Under the pieces are notes generated by a model. The model was not told the origin of the DNA. It searched no databases and was given only the letters and a program-made list of their open reading frames with translations. DNA of 50,460 bases, taken from the NCBI RefSeq assembly GCF_021887715.1, contig NZ_JAIQXX010000020.1, forward strand, positions 1 through 50,460. Reading direction: 5' to 3'. The first letter of the stretch is position 1; the number at the start of each line of letters is the position of its first letter. The translations under genes and the position numbers were made by a program. This document shows positions 25,367 through 34,134 of the stretch, one piece after another. The DNA is from Winogradskyella immobilis. GTDB lineage: Bacteria > Bacteroidota > Bacteroidia > Flavobacteriales > Flavobacteriaceae.

Positions 25367-25402
25367 TCCTTAAGTTTCGCGTTTTAAATTTATTTATCAA
25401 TT

Positions 25403-25410
25403 CAAATATA
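25403..25410 (-). promoter_or_regulatory. TAnnTTTG box for the BatA-like operon
   Basis: TATATTTG on the minus strand, 36 bases before the ATG at 25366; no clear -33 element. Confidence 0.5.
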
Positions 25411-25463
25411 GACAAAGGTTGTAGATTATAACGATGCGATTTTGACAATTTTAACTTTTACCC

Positions 25464-26471
25464 TTAACAGAAGAAAAAATAATCAATCATTGATTTCATA
25501 TTTAAGTTTTTAAAATAGTCTTTAATCTGCAGTTGTTCATTATCATTTGCCACAGTAACAATGGTTTGAGGTAAATGAAATTCCTTTAAAACTTCAAAAG
25601 GCAGAAGTTTTTGCCCGTAAATATCTTTTCCAATTTTTTTTGGATTATCACAAATCCAAAAAAATGGAATATGTTTTTTAACTAATGTTTTTGCAATAGA
25701 TTTCCCCTTAAATCCGGCTCCCCAAACAGTTAATGGACGAGTGGAATCGTAATCTAATTCTAAAAAATAATGGAGTTTAATGTCTAAAAAATAATTTTGA
25801 GCATAATGTATATGTGTTCTAGAGGTTCTGGTACTATAATCGCGCCAATGATGCAGAGTTTTATCATTTGGTATACATATGTAACCATGTTTATAAAAGC
25901 GAAATGTTAGGTCGTAATCTTCAGGATAACGGTTGGGTATAAAAGCACCACATGCTATTAAATCCTCTCTGTAAATCATCCAACACGGTGAAGCAATTGA
26001 ACATTCTTTATATATTTCAGAATAATTTAAACCTAATTTTGTCAATCGATTTAGCCATGCTTCGTATTTAGCATAACCATTGCTAATTCCTTCAGCACTA
26101 AAATATTTAACGAGACCTAAAGCTACATGACCTTTACCATAATCTAAGAGTTGATTAGACATAATTTCAAGCTTATCAACTGACATTACATCATCACTAT
26201 CCATACGTGTTACAAATATTCCTTTACTATGCTTAAAAGCTGTTCTAAGCGCTTCAATAATACCGAAACCTTCGTTTTTTAAAAGTTTTATTCTTGAATC
26301 TTTTTTAGCAAATTTCTCAACAATTTGGTAGGACATGTCTGAAGAATGATCATCGACAATAAGCAATTCCCAATGGCTATAAGTTTGATTTTTTATAGAC
26401 GTTAAGCAATCCTCTATATATAAAGATACATCTTTAAAAGGTGTTAAAATACTTATTAGAGGTTGCTGCAT
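25464..26471 (-). CDS. GT2 glycosyltransferase fused to a C-terminal nucleotide-binding-like domain
   Basis: This 335-residue protein starts with a GT-A fold (about 1-220): SILTPFKD, LLIVDDHSSD, and the metal-binding TRMDSDDVMS. The acceptor region contains CWMIYREDLI and YPEDYDLTFRFYKHG. After about residue 235 a second domain begins, TVWGAGFKGKSIAKTLVKK, a Rossmann-type GxGxxG loop, and continues FFWICDNPKKIGKDIYG to the end. It probably makes a surface polysaccharide or glycolipid. It has no membrane helix and no adjacent glycosylation genes. The second domain resembles the nucleotide-binding part seen in some sugar-modifying proteins; its job is unknown. Confidence 0.88.
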   Translation of the reverse strand: MQQPLISILTPFKDVSLYIEDCLTSIKNQTYSHWELLIVDDHSSDMSYQIVEKFAKKDSRIKLLKNEGFGIIEALRTAFKHSKGIFVTRMDSDDVMSVDKLEIMSNQLLDYGKGHVALGLVKYFSAEGISNGYAKYEAWLNRLTKLGLNYSEIYKECSIASPCWMIYREDLIACGAFIPNRYPEDYDLTFRFYKHGYICIPNDKTLHHWRDYSTRTSRTHIHYAQNYFLDIKLHYFLELDYDSTRPLTVWGAGFKGKSIAKTLVKKHIPFFWICDNPKKIGKDIYGQKLLPFEVLKEFHLPQTIVTVANDNEQLQIKDYFKNLNMKSMIDYFFFC

Positions 26472-26510
26472 TTGGCTAATATAGTAAATGCCATTTTAAC
26501 AAATACTTAG

Positions 26511-26540
26511 TTGTTAAAATGCAATAGAGTTGTAGATTTG
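26511..26540 (+). promoter_or_regulatory. promoter of the M61 peptidase gene
   Basis: TTG (26511-26513), 19-base spacer, TAGATTTG (26533-26540), 26 bases before the ATG. It is the best full-consensus rightward promoter of the window. Confidence 0.75.
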
Positions 26541-26566
26541 TAACATTAGAAAAATTAATAGTAATT

Positions 26567-28459
26567 ATGAAACAAGTAATAGCCATTATAGGCTTAAGTT
26601 TAGTTTTAGTAGGTTGTGGATCAGCTAAAACAGGTAAAGATGATTCAGCATCAAATAACCCAATAGCAACAGCATTAGATCTTACTAAGGTAGATAATGA
26701 TAGAGTTCCAGTAAGTATTAATCCTGGTCGTTTTTCTCAAGAAAGCGTCACTTATAGATTGCCGAAAGTAGTCCAAGGTACATATTCCGTGAGTGATTTT
26801 GGTAAATATATAGAGGATTTTAAAGCTATAGATTACAGTGGTAATGAGTTATCCGTAAATAAAGTAGATGCTAATACTTGGACGATATCTAACGCTACTG
26901 AATTAGATAAAATCATCTATTATGTTAATGATACTTATGATATTGAATCTTCAGGTGGTATAGGAGGAGAGCAGCCATTTTCACCAGCAGGGACAAATAT
27001 AGAACCTACAAATTACGTATTAAATCTTCATGGTTTTATAGGCTATTTTGATTCTTTAAAAAACAATCAATATGCATTAGACGTTACAGCACCTTCTGAT
27101 TTTGTGCGTACATCAGCATTAGAAGTAAAATCAACAGCACCAACTACTGACGGTAATGCTTCTACTACAAGTTATTTTGCACAGCGTTATTTTGATATTA
27201 CAGACAATCCTATGATGTATGGAAATCTTGATGTACAAGAGTTTTTAGTAGGTGATATAAAAATTGTATTAAGTGTGTATTCTCCTAATGGAACGCATAC
27301 GGCAGCAAGTTTAAAACAGACGATGTCCGATATGATGAAAGCACAAAAAGCCTATTTAGGTGATGTTAATAGTACACCGCGATATGATATCTATTTATAT
27401 TTATCTGATGGAGCAGATACATCACCAAAAGGATTTGGGGCATTAGAGCATCATACATCTACAGTAGTTGTTTTACCAGAAGCTTCGTCAAAAGAAGGTT
27501 TAGCTAAATCCATGATTGATGTCGTAGCACATGAGTTTTTCCATATTGTAACCCCATTATCTGTACATTCTGAAGATGTGCATTATTTTGATTATAACGC
27601 ACCTACATTTTCTAAGCATTTGTGGATGTACGAAGGTGTTACGGAATACTTTGCGCAACACTTTCAGGTTAAAGAAGGTTTAGTCGATGCAGATGAATTT
27701 TATAATGTTGTTATGCAAAAAATTAGTACTTCAAGACGTATGAATGATGCTATGAGCTTTACAATAATGAGTGAGAATGTACTTGATGAAAAATATGCGC
27801 CAGAATATTTTAATGTCTATCAAAAAGGAGCTTTAATAGGTATGTGTATTGATATATTAATGCGAAAAGAAAGTAACGGCACACGTAGCATGTTATCGCT
27901 TATGAAAGAATTATCTGCACGTTATGGTAAAGAAAAACCATTTGTAGACGATAATATAATTACTGAGATTACAGAAATGACGTACCCAAGTGTTGGAGAA
28001 TTTTTAAAGACGCATGTAGAAGGTGATGTGCCAATTAATTATAACGATTTCTTTACAATGGCAGGTCTTAAATTAGGCGAAACTGAAGTGGAGACCAATT
28101 ATATATTTGCTGGAGGACAAAATGTTGTTTTTGATGCTGACCAAAGTAAAGGAATTATTTTCTTTTCTCCAGTAGCATTAAAAAATTCGTTTTGGGCTTC
28201 TCAAGGTGTAAAGGTAGGAGATGTTATCAAAAAGGTTAATGGATCAGATTTAACATTAGCAAACGCACAACAAGTTATAGGCGGAATGTTTAGTTGGCAA
28301 GAAGGACAAGAAATTACAATGGAGTTAGAGCGCGATGGAGAACCAGTAAAGATTGAAACTAAGTTAACTAAAGCGACAGCTAAAAGTGAAGGTTTAGTAG
28401 AAGATGAAAATGCTACTGACGCTCAAAAAGAGTTACGTAAAGCATGGCTAAAAGGGTAA
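26567..28459 (+). CDS. M61-family metallopeptidase lipoprotein with PDZ domain
   Basis: This 630-residue exported protease has a lipoprotein signal with lipobox LVGC (Cys17). An N-terminal beta domain is followed by the gluzincin site HEFFH (322-326) and the third ligand in MYEGVTEYFA. The C-terminal part carries a PDZ domain (about 515-600, GVKVGDVIKKVNGSDL). This order is typical of M61 glycyl aminopeptidase relatives in Bacteroidota, which are probably attached in the periplasm or on the cell surface. It is monocistronic: good promoter upstream, strong terminator downstream. Substrate unknown. Confidence 0.92.
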   Translation: MKQVIAIIGLSLVLVGCGSAKTGKDDSASNNPIATALDLTKVDNDRVPVSINPGRFSQESVTYRLPKVVQGTYSVSDFGKYIEDFKAIDYSGNELSVNKVDANTWTISNATELDKIIYYVNDTYDIESSGGIGGEQPFSPAGTNIEPTNYVLNLHGFIGYFDSLKNNQYALDVTAPSDFVRTSALEVKSTAPTTDGNASTTSYFAQRYFDITDNPMMYGNLDVQEFLVGDIKIVLSVYSPNGTHTAASLKQTMSDMMKAQKAYLGDVNSTPRYDIYLYLSDGADTSPKGFGALEHHTSTVVVLPEASSKEGLAKSMIDVVAHEFFHIVTPLSVHSEDVHYFDYNAPTFSKHLWMYEGVTEYFAQHFQVKEGLVDADEFYNVVMQKISTSRRMNDAMSFTIMSENVLDEKYAPEYFNVYQKGALIGMCIDILMRKESNGTRSMLSLMKELSARYGKEKPFVDDNIITEITEMTYPSVGEFLKTHVEGDVPINYNDFFTMAGLKLGETEVETNYIFAGGQNVVFDADQSKGIIFFSPVALKNSFWASQGVKVGDVIKKVNGSDLTLANAQQVIGGMFSWQEGQEITMELERDGEPVKIETKLTKATAKSEGLVEDENATDAQKELRKAWLKG

Positions 28460-28477
28460 TAAAACTTTAAATAATAT

Positions 28478-28508
28478 AAAAAAGGCTTCCGAATTGGAAG
28501 CCTTTTTT
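28478..28508. terminator. bidirectional terminator between M61 and S10 peptidase genes
   Basis: AAAAGGCTTCC (28480-28490) and GGAAGCCTTTT (28496-28506) pair perfectly around GAATT, with A- and T-runs on both sides. It serves two convergent genes. Confidence 0.9.
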
Positions 28509-28510
28509 AT

Positions 28511-29998
28511 TTAATACTTAGCAGCTTTACCATTAGCTGAAGATTGCTTTATAAATTCTCGCAAATCATCATTTGCATTTATAAGATCTTCATTGCGTAA
28601 ATACATCATATGTCCACTACGATAGCCTTTAAAACTAAAACGATCTTTTAATTTTCCACTAGGATCTGTTTGCCATTGACTGTATTTAGCTGCAAAATAA
28701 GTCGTAGCTCCGTCATAATATCCAGATTGTGTTAATACTTTTAAATATGGATTTTGCGCCATAGCTTGTCTTAAATCATCGCGAACATTATCATTACTAC
28801 GATCCCAATTACCAACATTACCAAACACATTGTATTTTACATCTGTAGAAAAACCTAATTCATTTTTTATATAATAATTAATTGCAGGAGCAAAAGAATG
28901 TAACCAAGAGGTTAGTTCTGCACTATAATCTGGGCTAATGCCAGTTTCTACTTTGTCTATTCCTATATATCTCGAGTCTAAGCGCCCAATGGTTTGTCCT
29001 GTTTTATCACGTAATAATTCCTTCCAAAAAAAACGATTAGGAACATCTAAATTTTGCTGCAAAATTACTTTTTCAGATAAACCTGAGTAGTAGCTCATTT
29101 TCTTGGCAATAGCTTTTCGTTCTACATCCGAAATAAATCCACCTTTAGAAATTGCAGGAATTAATTCATTTACCGCAAAATTTTCAGCTTCAGGTAAAAT
29201 ATCTAAAAGATCTTTACTTTGTAATTCAGAAGGTAACATTTTATGATACCAAGCTGCAGCTGTATAATAAGGTAAATTTAAACTTGATGATACAGGACCA
29301 CCAGTTCGTAACACCTTATAATCTGCAGGAGAGACCATGATTACACCATTTAAATACATCCATTGGCTATTTTGCAACTCTAGAGCAAGCCCCATAACAC
29401 GCGTACCTCCATAACTTTCACCAATGATATATTTAGGTGATTCCCAACGGTTGTTGCGTGTAACAAAGGTGTTAATCCAGCTTGCTAAATACTTTATATC
29501 TGCATTAATACCAAAGAACATGCTATCATCGGCATATTTGCCATCTTTCATCATTACTTTACGAGAGTAACCTGTATTTACTGGATTTACATAAACAATA
29601 TCTGCGACGTCTAAAATAGAATTAGGATTGCTTTTTACTCCATAAGGTTGAATTGGGTAACCTTCGTCATCGATATTTAAAACTTTTGGACCTGTATAAG
29701 CCACATGCATCCATACAGAAGCAGAGCCAGGACCACCATTAAAGGAAATAATTAAAGGACGTTTATTAACGTCTTTTACATTGGTGCGTTTATAATAAGT
29801 ATAATATAGAGAAGCTGTAACATAACCTTCAGAGTCCCAAACGGGTTGAAACCCAGTCATAGCCTTATAAGTAATAGACTGTCCTTTTATAGTTGTCGTA
29901 TGATTGGTAACATAAGATGTGTCTACAGGGATTTTTAAATCTTGAGAAAAACTAAGAATTGAGCAACACAGTAAAGCAAATAAAAATTTAATTTTCAT
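28511..29998 (-). CDS. S10-family serine carboxypeptidase, secreted
   Basis: This 495-residue protein has a signal peptide (MKIKFLFALLCCSILSFSQ). The catalytic Ser is in IIGESYGGTRV, the oxyanion hole in SFNGGPGSASVWMH, and the His in GYRSGHMMYL; the Asp lies in the preceding SGYYDGATTY segment. This is the full S10 (carboxypeptidase Y-like) signature. It should trim C-terminal residues from peptides in the periplasm or outside. It ends the lptD operon, 28 bp behind the DUF2400 gene, and finishes at a terminator. Bacteroidota commonly carry such enzymes. Confidence 0.92.
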   Translation of the reverse strand: MKIKFLFALLCCSILSFSQDLKIPVDTSYVTNHTTTIKGQSITYKAMTGFQPVWDSEGYVTASLYYTYYKRTNVKDVNKRPLIISFNGGPGSASVWMHVAYTGPKVLNIDDEGYPIQPYGVKSNPNSILDVADIVYVNPVNTGYSRKVMMKDGKYADDSMFFGINADIKYLASWINTFVTRNNRWESPKYIIGESYGGTRVMGLALELQNSQWMYLNGVIMVSPADYKVLRTGGPVSSSLNLPYYTAAAWYHKMLPSELQSKDLLDILPEAENFAVNELIPAISKGGFISDVERKAIAKKMSYYSGLSEKVILQQNLDVPNRFFWKELLRDKTGQTIGRLDSRYIGIDKVETGISPDYSAELTSWLHSFAPAINYYIKNELGFSTDVKYNVFGNVGNWDRSNDNVRDDLRQAMAQNPYLKVLTQSGYYDGATTYFAAKYSQWQTDPSGKLKDRFSFKGYRSGHMMYLRNEDLINANDDLREFIKQSSANGKAAKY

Positions 29999-30026
29999 AG
30001 AAGAATATTTTAAGCACTAAATATAC

Positions 30027-30797
30027 TTAAAAGCCTTCAAAAACTCCTAAACCAAATAGCGCGAAATCGTATTTAACAGGGTCGTCTTTGTCTAATCTTC
30101 TAAGATTAGTGTCTAACTCTAATAATGCTTTGCCATCATTTTGTTTTCGTTTTAATAAACTTAATTTTCGAGCTACATTACCCGAATGCACATCTAGTGG
30201 GCAACTCAATTGCGATGGAGAAAGGGTGCTCCAGATACCAAAATCTACACCGTTATTATCTTTACGAACCATCCAACGTAAAAACATGTTAATACGTTTG
30301 GCTGCAGAATTTTTGAGAGGATCACTGACATGCTTTTTTGTGCGTTCTAAATGTTCTATTTCAAAGAACACTTGTTTAAAATGATGTATACTGTTTTGTA
30401 ATGATTTAGTGTCCGCATGTTTTGCAAACAGAGTTTCTAAGCCATAATGATTTGTGTAGATATGTTTTAAACTGGTAATAAATTGAATAAAATCAAAACC
30501 ATTAAATGTGCGATGGACAAAAGGTAAAAGCTTTTTTAAATCAGTTTCTTGATGTTGCATTACAAATTCGTAGGGAGAATGATCGAGTAGGAGCATCATT
30601 CGTTTCGCATTATTGATAATACTTTTACGATTACCCCAAGCGATAGTAGCTGTTAAAAAACCAGAAATTTCAATATCTTCCTTTTTAGAGAATAAATGAG
30701 GAATTTGAATAGGGTCACTTTCAATAAACTTAGGGTTATTGTATTCTATGACTTTTTCATCTAAAAAATCTTTGAGTTCTGCTTTTTTGAGTTTCAA
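30027..30797 (-). CDS. TIGR02757/DUF2400 family protein
   Basis: The protein has 256 residues from an internal TTG, starting MKLKKAELKDFLDEKVIEYN. A TTG ten codons earlier (30827) would overlap ridA by 14 bases and is less likely. Family segments are clear: TATIAWGNRKSIINNAKRMM, HRTFNGFDF, NMFLRWMVRKDN, CPLDVHSGNVARKLSLL. The last resembles the VDTHxxR helix of HhH-GPD DNA glycosylases (compare the nth gene in this window), so a DNA-repair-like fold is plausible, though no activity is known to me. It is part of the lptD-ridA-S10 transcript. Confidence 0.87.
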   Translation of the reverse strand: MKLKKAELKDFLDEKVIEYNNPKFIESDPIQIPHLFSKKEDIEISGFLTATIAWGNRKSIINNAKRMMLLLDHSPYEFVMQHQETDLKKLLPFVHRTFNGFDFIQFITSLKHIYTNHYGLETLFAKHADTKSLQNSIHHFKQVFFEIEHLERTKKHVSDPLKNSAAKRINMFLRWMVRKDNNGVDFGIWSTLSPSQLSCPLDVHSGNVARKLSLLKRKQNDGKALLELDTNLRRLDKDDPVKYDFALFGLGVFEGF

Positions 30798-30813
30798 ATA
30801 AGAATATTGATTA

Positions 30814-31194
30814 TTACTTAACCGCAATCATGCTAATCTCAACATTTACAGATTTTGGTAATCTGGCTACTTGTACCGTTTCTCTTGCAGGTGCAGTAGC
30901 TTCATCAAAATAACTTCCATAAATAACATTGATTTGCCCAAAGTTATTCATATCACTAATAAATATAGAGGTTTTAATAACGTTTTCAAAAGTCATATCG
31001 GCAGCTTCTAAAACAGCTTTCATGTTCTCCATTACTTGTCTGGTTTCTGTTTCTATATCATCTAATACCAATTCCATAGTATTGGGATCTAGAGCAATTT
31101 GTCCAGAAGTATATAATGTATTTCCTGTTAAAACAGCTTGATTATAAGGGCCAATTGGGGCAGGAGCTTTTGAAGTGTTGATTATTGTTTTCAT
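30814..31194 (-). CDS. ridA: RidA-family enamine/imine deaminase
   Basis: This 126-residue protein is a standard RidA/YjgF member. It hydrolyses reactive enamines and imines such as 2-aminoacrylate from PLP enzymes. TSKAPAPIGPYNQAV and YTSGQIALDP are conserved N-terminal motifs, and the catalytic Arg is in TAPARETVQVARLP; MIAVK ends the protein. It forms trimers in the cytosol. It starts 19 bases after the lptD stop and is followed closely by the DUF2400 gene, so it is co-transcribed with outer-membrane assembly functions, with no obvious metabolic reason. Confidence 0.95.
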   Translation of the reverse strand: MKTIINTSKAPAPIGPYNQAVLTGNTLYTSGQIALDPNTMELVLDDIETETRQVMENMKAVLEAADMTFENVIKTSIFISDMNNFGQINVIYGSYFDEATAPARETVQVARLPKSVNVEISMIAVK

Positions 31195-31213
31195 CTTTTA
31201 TTAAAATTTATAT

Positions 31214-33973
31214 TTAATTGCCTATACGTTGATCTGGTCTACGACGTTGCTCATACTTTAAATCTTGTAAGAAATTAGATTTTATACCAATAAAGAAATT
31301 CCATGAAGCTCGATCGCTAAGTGGTACCCATGTAAAATTCATACGCCAACTCAGCAAATCACGTTCAAAACGTAGTTGTGTAAACGTAACCCCTTTATTT
31401 AATAAATCGTAACCAGAAGATGCACCTACTGACCATTTTGGGGAAAGTTCAATATCACCAGAGAACATAAGTGAATGCGAAGAAATTCTATCTTCTCTAC
31501 GCACATTAGTGTAATTAACAGCATAAGCTAAATTTAGCCTCCACGGTATTTTATAATTATAAAACTCTTGTTTTTCATCTTTTTCATCAGGATTATCTCT
31601 ACCATTATTACGTATAATTTGATTAGAAAAATCTTGAGAAACACCAAATAAATCATCGGCACGTCCACCAGAACGTATCGACTCTTCTCTGGCACGTCGT
31701 TCTGCTTCAGATTCTTCTTCCTCTTCATCATCCTTGTTACCTTTACTAAATGTTTTGTTGCTTAACGAATAACTAATATTAGCATTGGCAGATGTTAGTC
31801 TAAACAGGCTCCCGCCATTATTAATATTAAATGTATTAATCTTATTGTTGTTATTGTCTAGCGCGTATGGATCTAGAGTTGCAGAAAAATTAATATTCAT
31901 TTTATTGTTAAGAATTTGAGTGCCGCCACTCATTCTAACAGGAGCTAATTGCAAAGAATCTGCAGCAATATCGTAGCTAGTAGAAAAATTAAGATTGTTT
32001 AATAAAATAATTTTTTTTGGTTCTGCGTCAGTCGAATCTTTAGAACGGACTTTTGCTTCTATATTATTACCTATAGATAAGCCTATAGAACTAGACAATC
32101 GATTACTAGGAGCGCCGAATAATGACCGTTCAAAACGTGTAAACTCAACTTCATCAGTTGTGGTTCCGTCAGCATCAACAATTTCAAAAGTTTCATAAAA
32201 TTGATCAAAAGCAGGACTCAACGTATAAGTTAAAGCGGGTCTAATAACATGCCTTATTTTTTGAACTAAAGGGTTTTTGCCTTCTCTTTCAAAATCATAG
32301 AGGCCATAAATAGTAGTCCCAATACTAGTACTAAAATTATAAGTTCTAAAGCTATCAAAACCATTAACATCTGTTGTAACTATTTCTTGAGTAGCTTGAT
32401 CAAAAAAACGATTTATGGTATTTAATGTCCAATTCTCTTGATAATTACTACTAGCACTAACACTAAAATGTTTAAACAACTTAAAGTTAGTTGTTATAGG
32501 TATTGTATGTTGTATGCCTGCTAATGCATCATCAAACATGGCACTAGTACCAAATAAAGAATCTGTAGTGGAAATGCGATATTCACCTCTAGAGTTGTAT
32601 TGAAAATTTATATTCTGAAGAATTCCTTTTTTAGTACCATTTTTAGGAGCAAATGGAAAAACACGACCGACAGAGGTTTGGAATGTAGGTAATGTTAAAT
32701 CAATCTGTTCTGTCTGACTATTTTGGGTATGTGTTGCAGTTAAGCTAACGTTAACTTGCGGTTCTCCTTCAAATGTTTTTGAATAAGAAACTGAAGATGA
32801 TAATGTGTTATTTAAAAACTGATTAGTATTTAGTTGATTTACAGATTGTTGAAAAAACTGACTACTTCCTAAGTTAACCGATGCCGAGAATCTAGAATTA
32901 GGACTTGCCTTAGGGTCTTGTGAATGCGTCCAACGAATATTATATATCGTATTTTGAGAAAAATCAGGAAAACCTCTTTCGCTATTTAATAAGTTTTCAT
33001 ACCTAAAACTAAAATTACCATTAAATCTATAACGATTAGCATAATTACTTTCTAGACGTAAACCGTAACTACCATTAGTATAATAATCTCCCAAAACCGC
33101 TAAATCTACATAATCGCTAATGGCAAAATAATAACCACCATTTTGGATATTATACCCACGATCGTTTCCGACATCATCTCCAAAAGTCGGAAATATAACT
33201 CCAGATTGCCCTTTAGAGTCGGTATTTAATGGTGCAAAAGCAAAGGGGAGCGCAATAGGTGTAGGCACACCAAATATTTCCATATGCGAAGGTCCCAAGA
33301 CTAATTTTTTGCCAGGAACAAATTTTAACTTTGAGACTATAATTTCATACTCTGGATCATCTAAATTTTCTGAAGTAGTTAATCTAGCATTCCTCATAAA
33401 AATGAGCGAGTCATTTTCACGTTTTGTAATCGGTGCCTTTATATTAAAACCACTTTGCTCGGTTCTAGAATTAAAAATAACAGCTTTTCGTGTTTCTTTA
33501 TTAAAAATTATAGAGTCAGGCTCTATAACATTTTGGCCTTGTGTAAAAACAGGCCTTTGGCTATAACCTGTAGAATCTTTAAGGCGTCCGGCGTAGATTA
33601 AATTTGTATTATTATCAATAACAATGGTACCTGCCGTAATTTCCATATCTAGGTATTTAACTATGGCATTATCATGTAGTGTTACCTTTTGAGTTTTGTT
33701 GTTTAGGGATACATAACCTTCTGCATCATAATAAGTTATATCCTCTAATAATTCCTTTGGTTTATTTATAGAATCATTTTTAATAGTATCTTGTTCCTTA
33801 AGATTAACTAACTTTTTAAGTGTAGAGTCAGCAGGGATCCTAACAGTATCTTTTTTTATAGTCTTAGGTTTTATTTCTTTTTTAGGTGGAGGAATATCTT
33901 GCGCGAAGCTAAAAGTGTTGATAAACACTGTAAAACTTAGGGCTAAAAGTATCTTAAGACTATTTGTACGCAA
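31214..33973 (-). CDS. lptD: LPS-assembly outer-membrane protein LptD
   Basis: The protein has 919 residues from the TTG at 33973, giving a classical signal peptide (MRTNSLKILLALSFTVFINT, then FSFAQ). A TTG 17 codons upstream (34024) is the end of a promoter box, so it is rejected. After a Pro/Lys-rich linker comes the periplasmic LptA/OstA-like jellyroll (about 70-220; YDAEGYVSLNNKTQKVTL), then a large barrel (GVIFPTFGDDVGNDRGYNI and beyond). It inserts LPS into the outer leaflet. The protein has no cysteine, so the disulfides of E. coli LptD are absent. A very charged insertion lies in the C-terminal third. First gene of a four-gene operon. Confidence 0.92.
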   Translation of the reverse strand: MRTNSLKILLALSFTVFINTFSFAQDIPPPKKEIKPKTIKKDTVRIPADSTLKKLVNLKEQDTIKNDSINKPKELLEDITYYDAEGYVSLNNKTQKVTLHDNAIVKYLDMEITAGTIVIDNNTNLIYAGRLKDSTGYSQRPVFTQGQNVIEPDSIIFNKETRKAVIFNSRTEQSGFNIKAPITKRENDSLIFMRNARLTTSENLDDPEYEIIVSKLKFVPGKKLVLGPSHMEIFGVPTPIALPFAFAPLNTDSKGQSGVIFPTFGDDVGNDRGYNIQNGGYYFAISDYVDLAVLGDYYTNGSYGLRLESNYANRYRFNGNFSFRYENLLNSERGFPDFSQNTIYNIRWTHSQDPKASPNSRFSASVNLGSSQFFQQSVNQLNTNQFLNNTLSSSVSYSKTFEGEPQVNVSLTATHTQNSQTEQIDLTLPTFQTSVGRVFPFAPKNGTKKGILQNINFQYNSRGEYRISTTDSLFGTSAMFDDALAGIQHTIPITTNFKLFKHFSVSASSNYQENWTLNTINRFFDQATQEIVTTDVNGFDSFRTYNFSTSIGTTIYGLYDFEREGKNPLVQKIRHVIRPALTYTLSPAFDQFYETFEIVDADGTTTDEVEFTRFERSLFGAPSNRLSSSIGLSIGNNIEAKVRSKDSTDAEPKKIILLNNLNFSTSYDIAADSLQLAPVRMSGGTQILNNKMNINFSATLDPYALDNNNNKINTFNINNGGSLFRLTSANANISYSLSNKTFSKGNKDDEEEEESEAERRAREESIRSGGRADDLFGVSQDFSNQIIRNNGRDNPDEKDEKQEFYNYKIPWRLNLAYAVNYTNVRREDRISSHSLMFSGDIELSPKWSVGASSGYDLLNKGVTFTQLRFERDLLSWRMNFTWVPLSDRASWNFFIGIKSNFLQDLKYEQRRRPDQRIGN

Positions 33974-34021
33974 TCCTTTTAAATGTATTTTTGTAAAAGT
34001 ATGGCTCGGTTTTTGAAACGC

Positions 34022-34029
34022 CAAAATTA
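34022..34029 (-). promoter_or_regulatory. TAnnTTTG box for the lptD operon
   Basis: TAATTTTG on the minus strand, 48 bases before the chosen TTG start at 33973. Its last three bases are the apparent upstream TTG start. Confidence 0.55.
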
Positions 34030-34134
34030 CATATATTTTTTTGTGAATGTTTTATTAACGCAGTTAAAATTTAAAATAAAATACGGTATAATTTTTATAG
34101 TAATAAACACAGTTTTTTAGCCGTTTAATGAATT

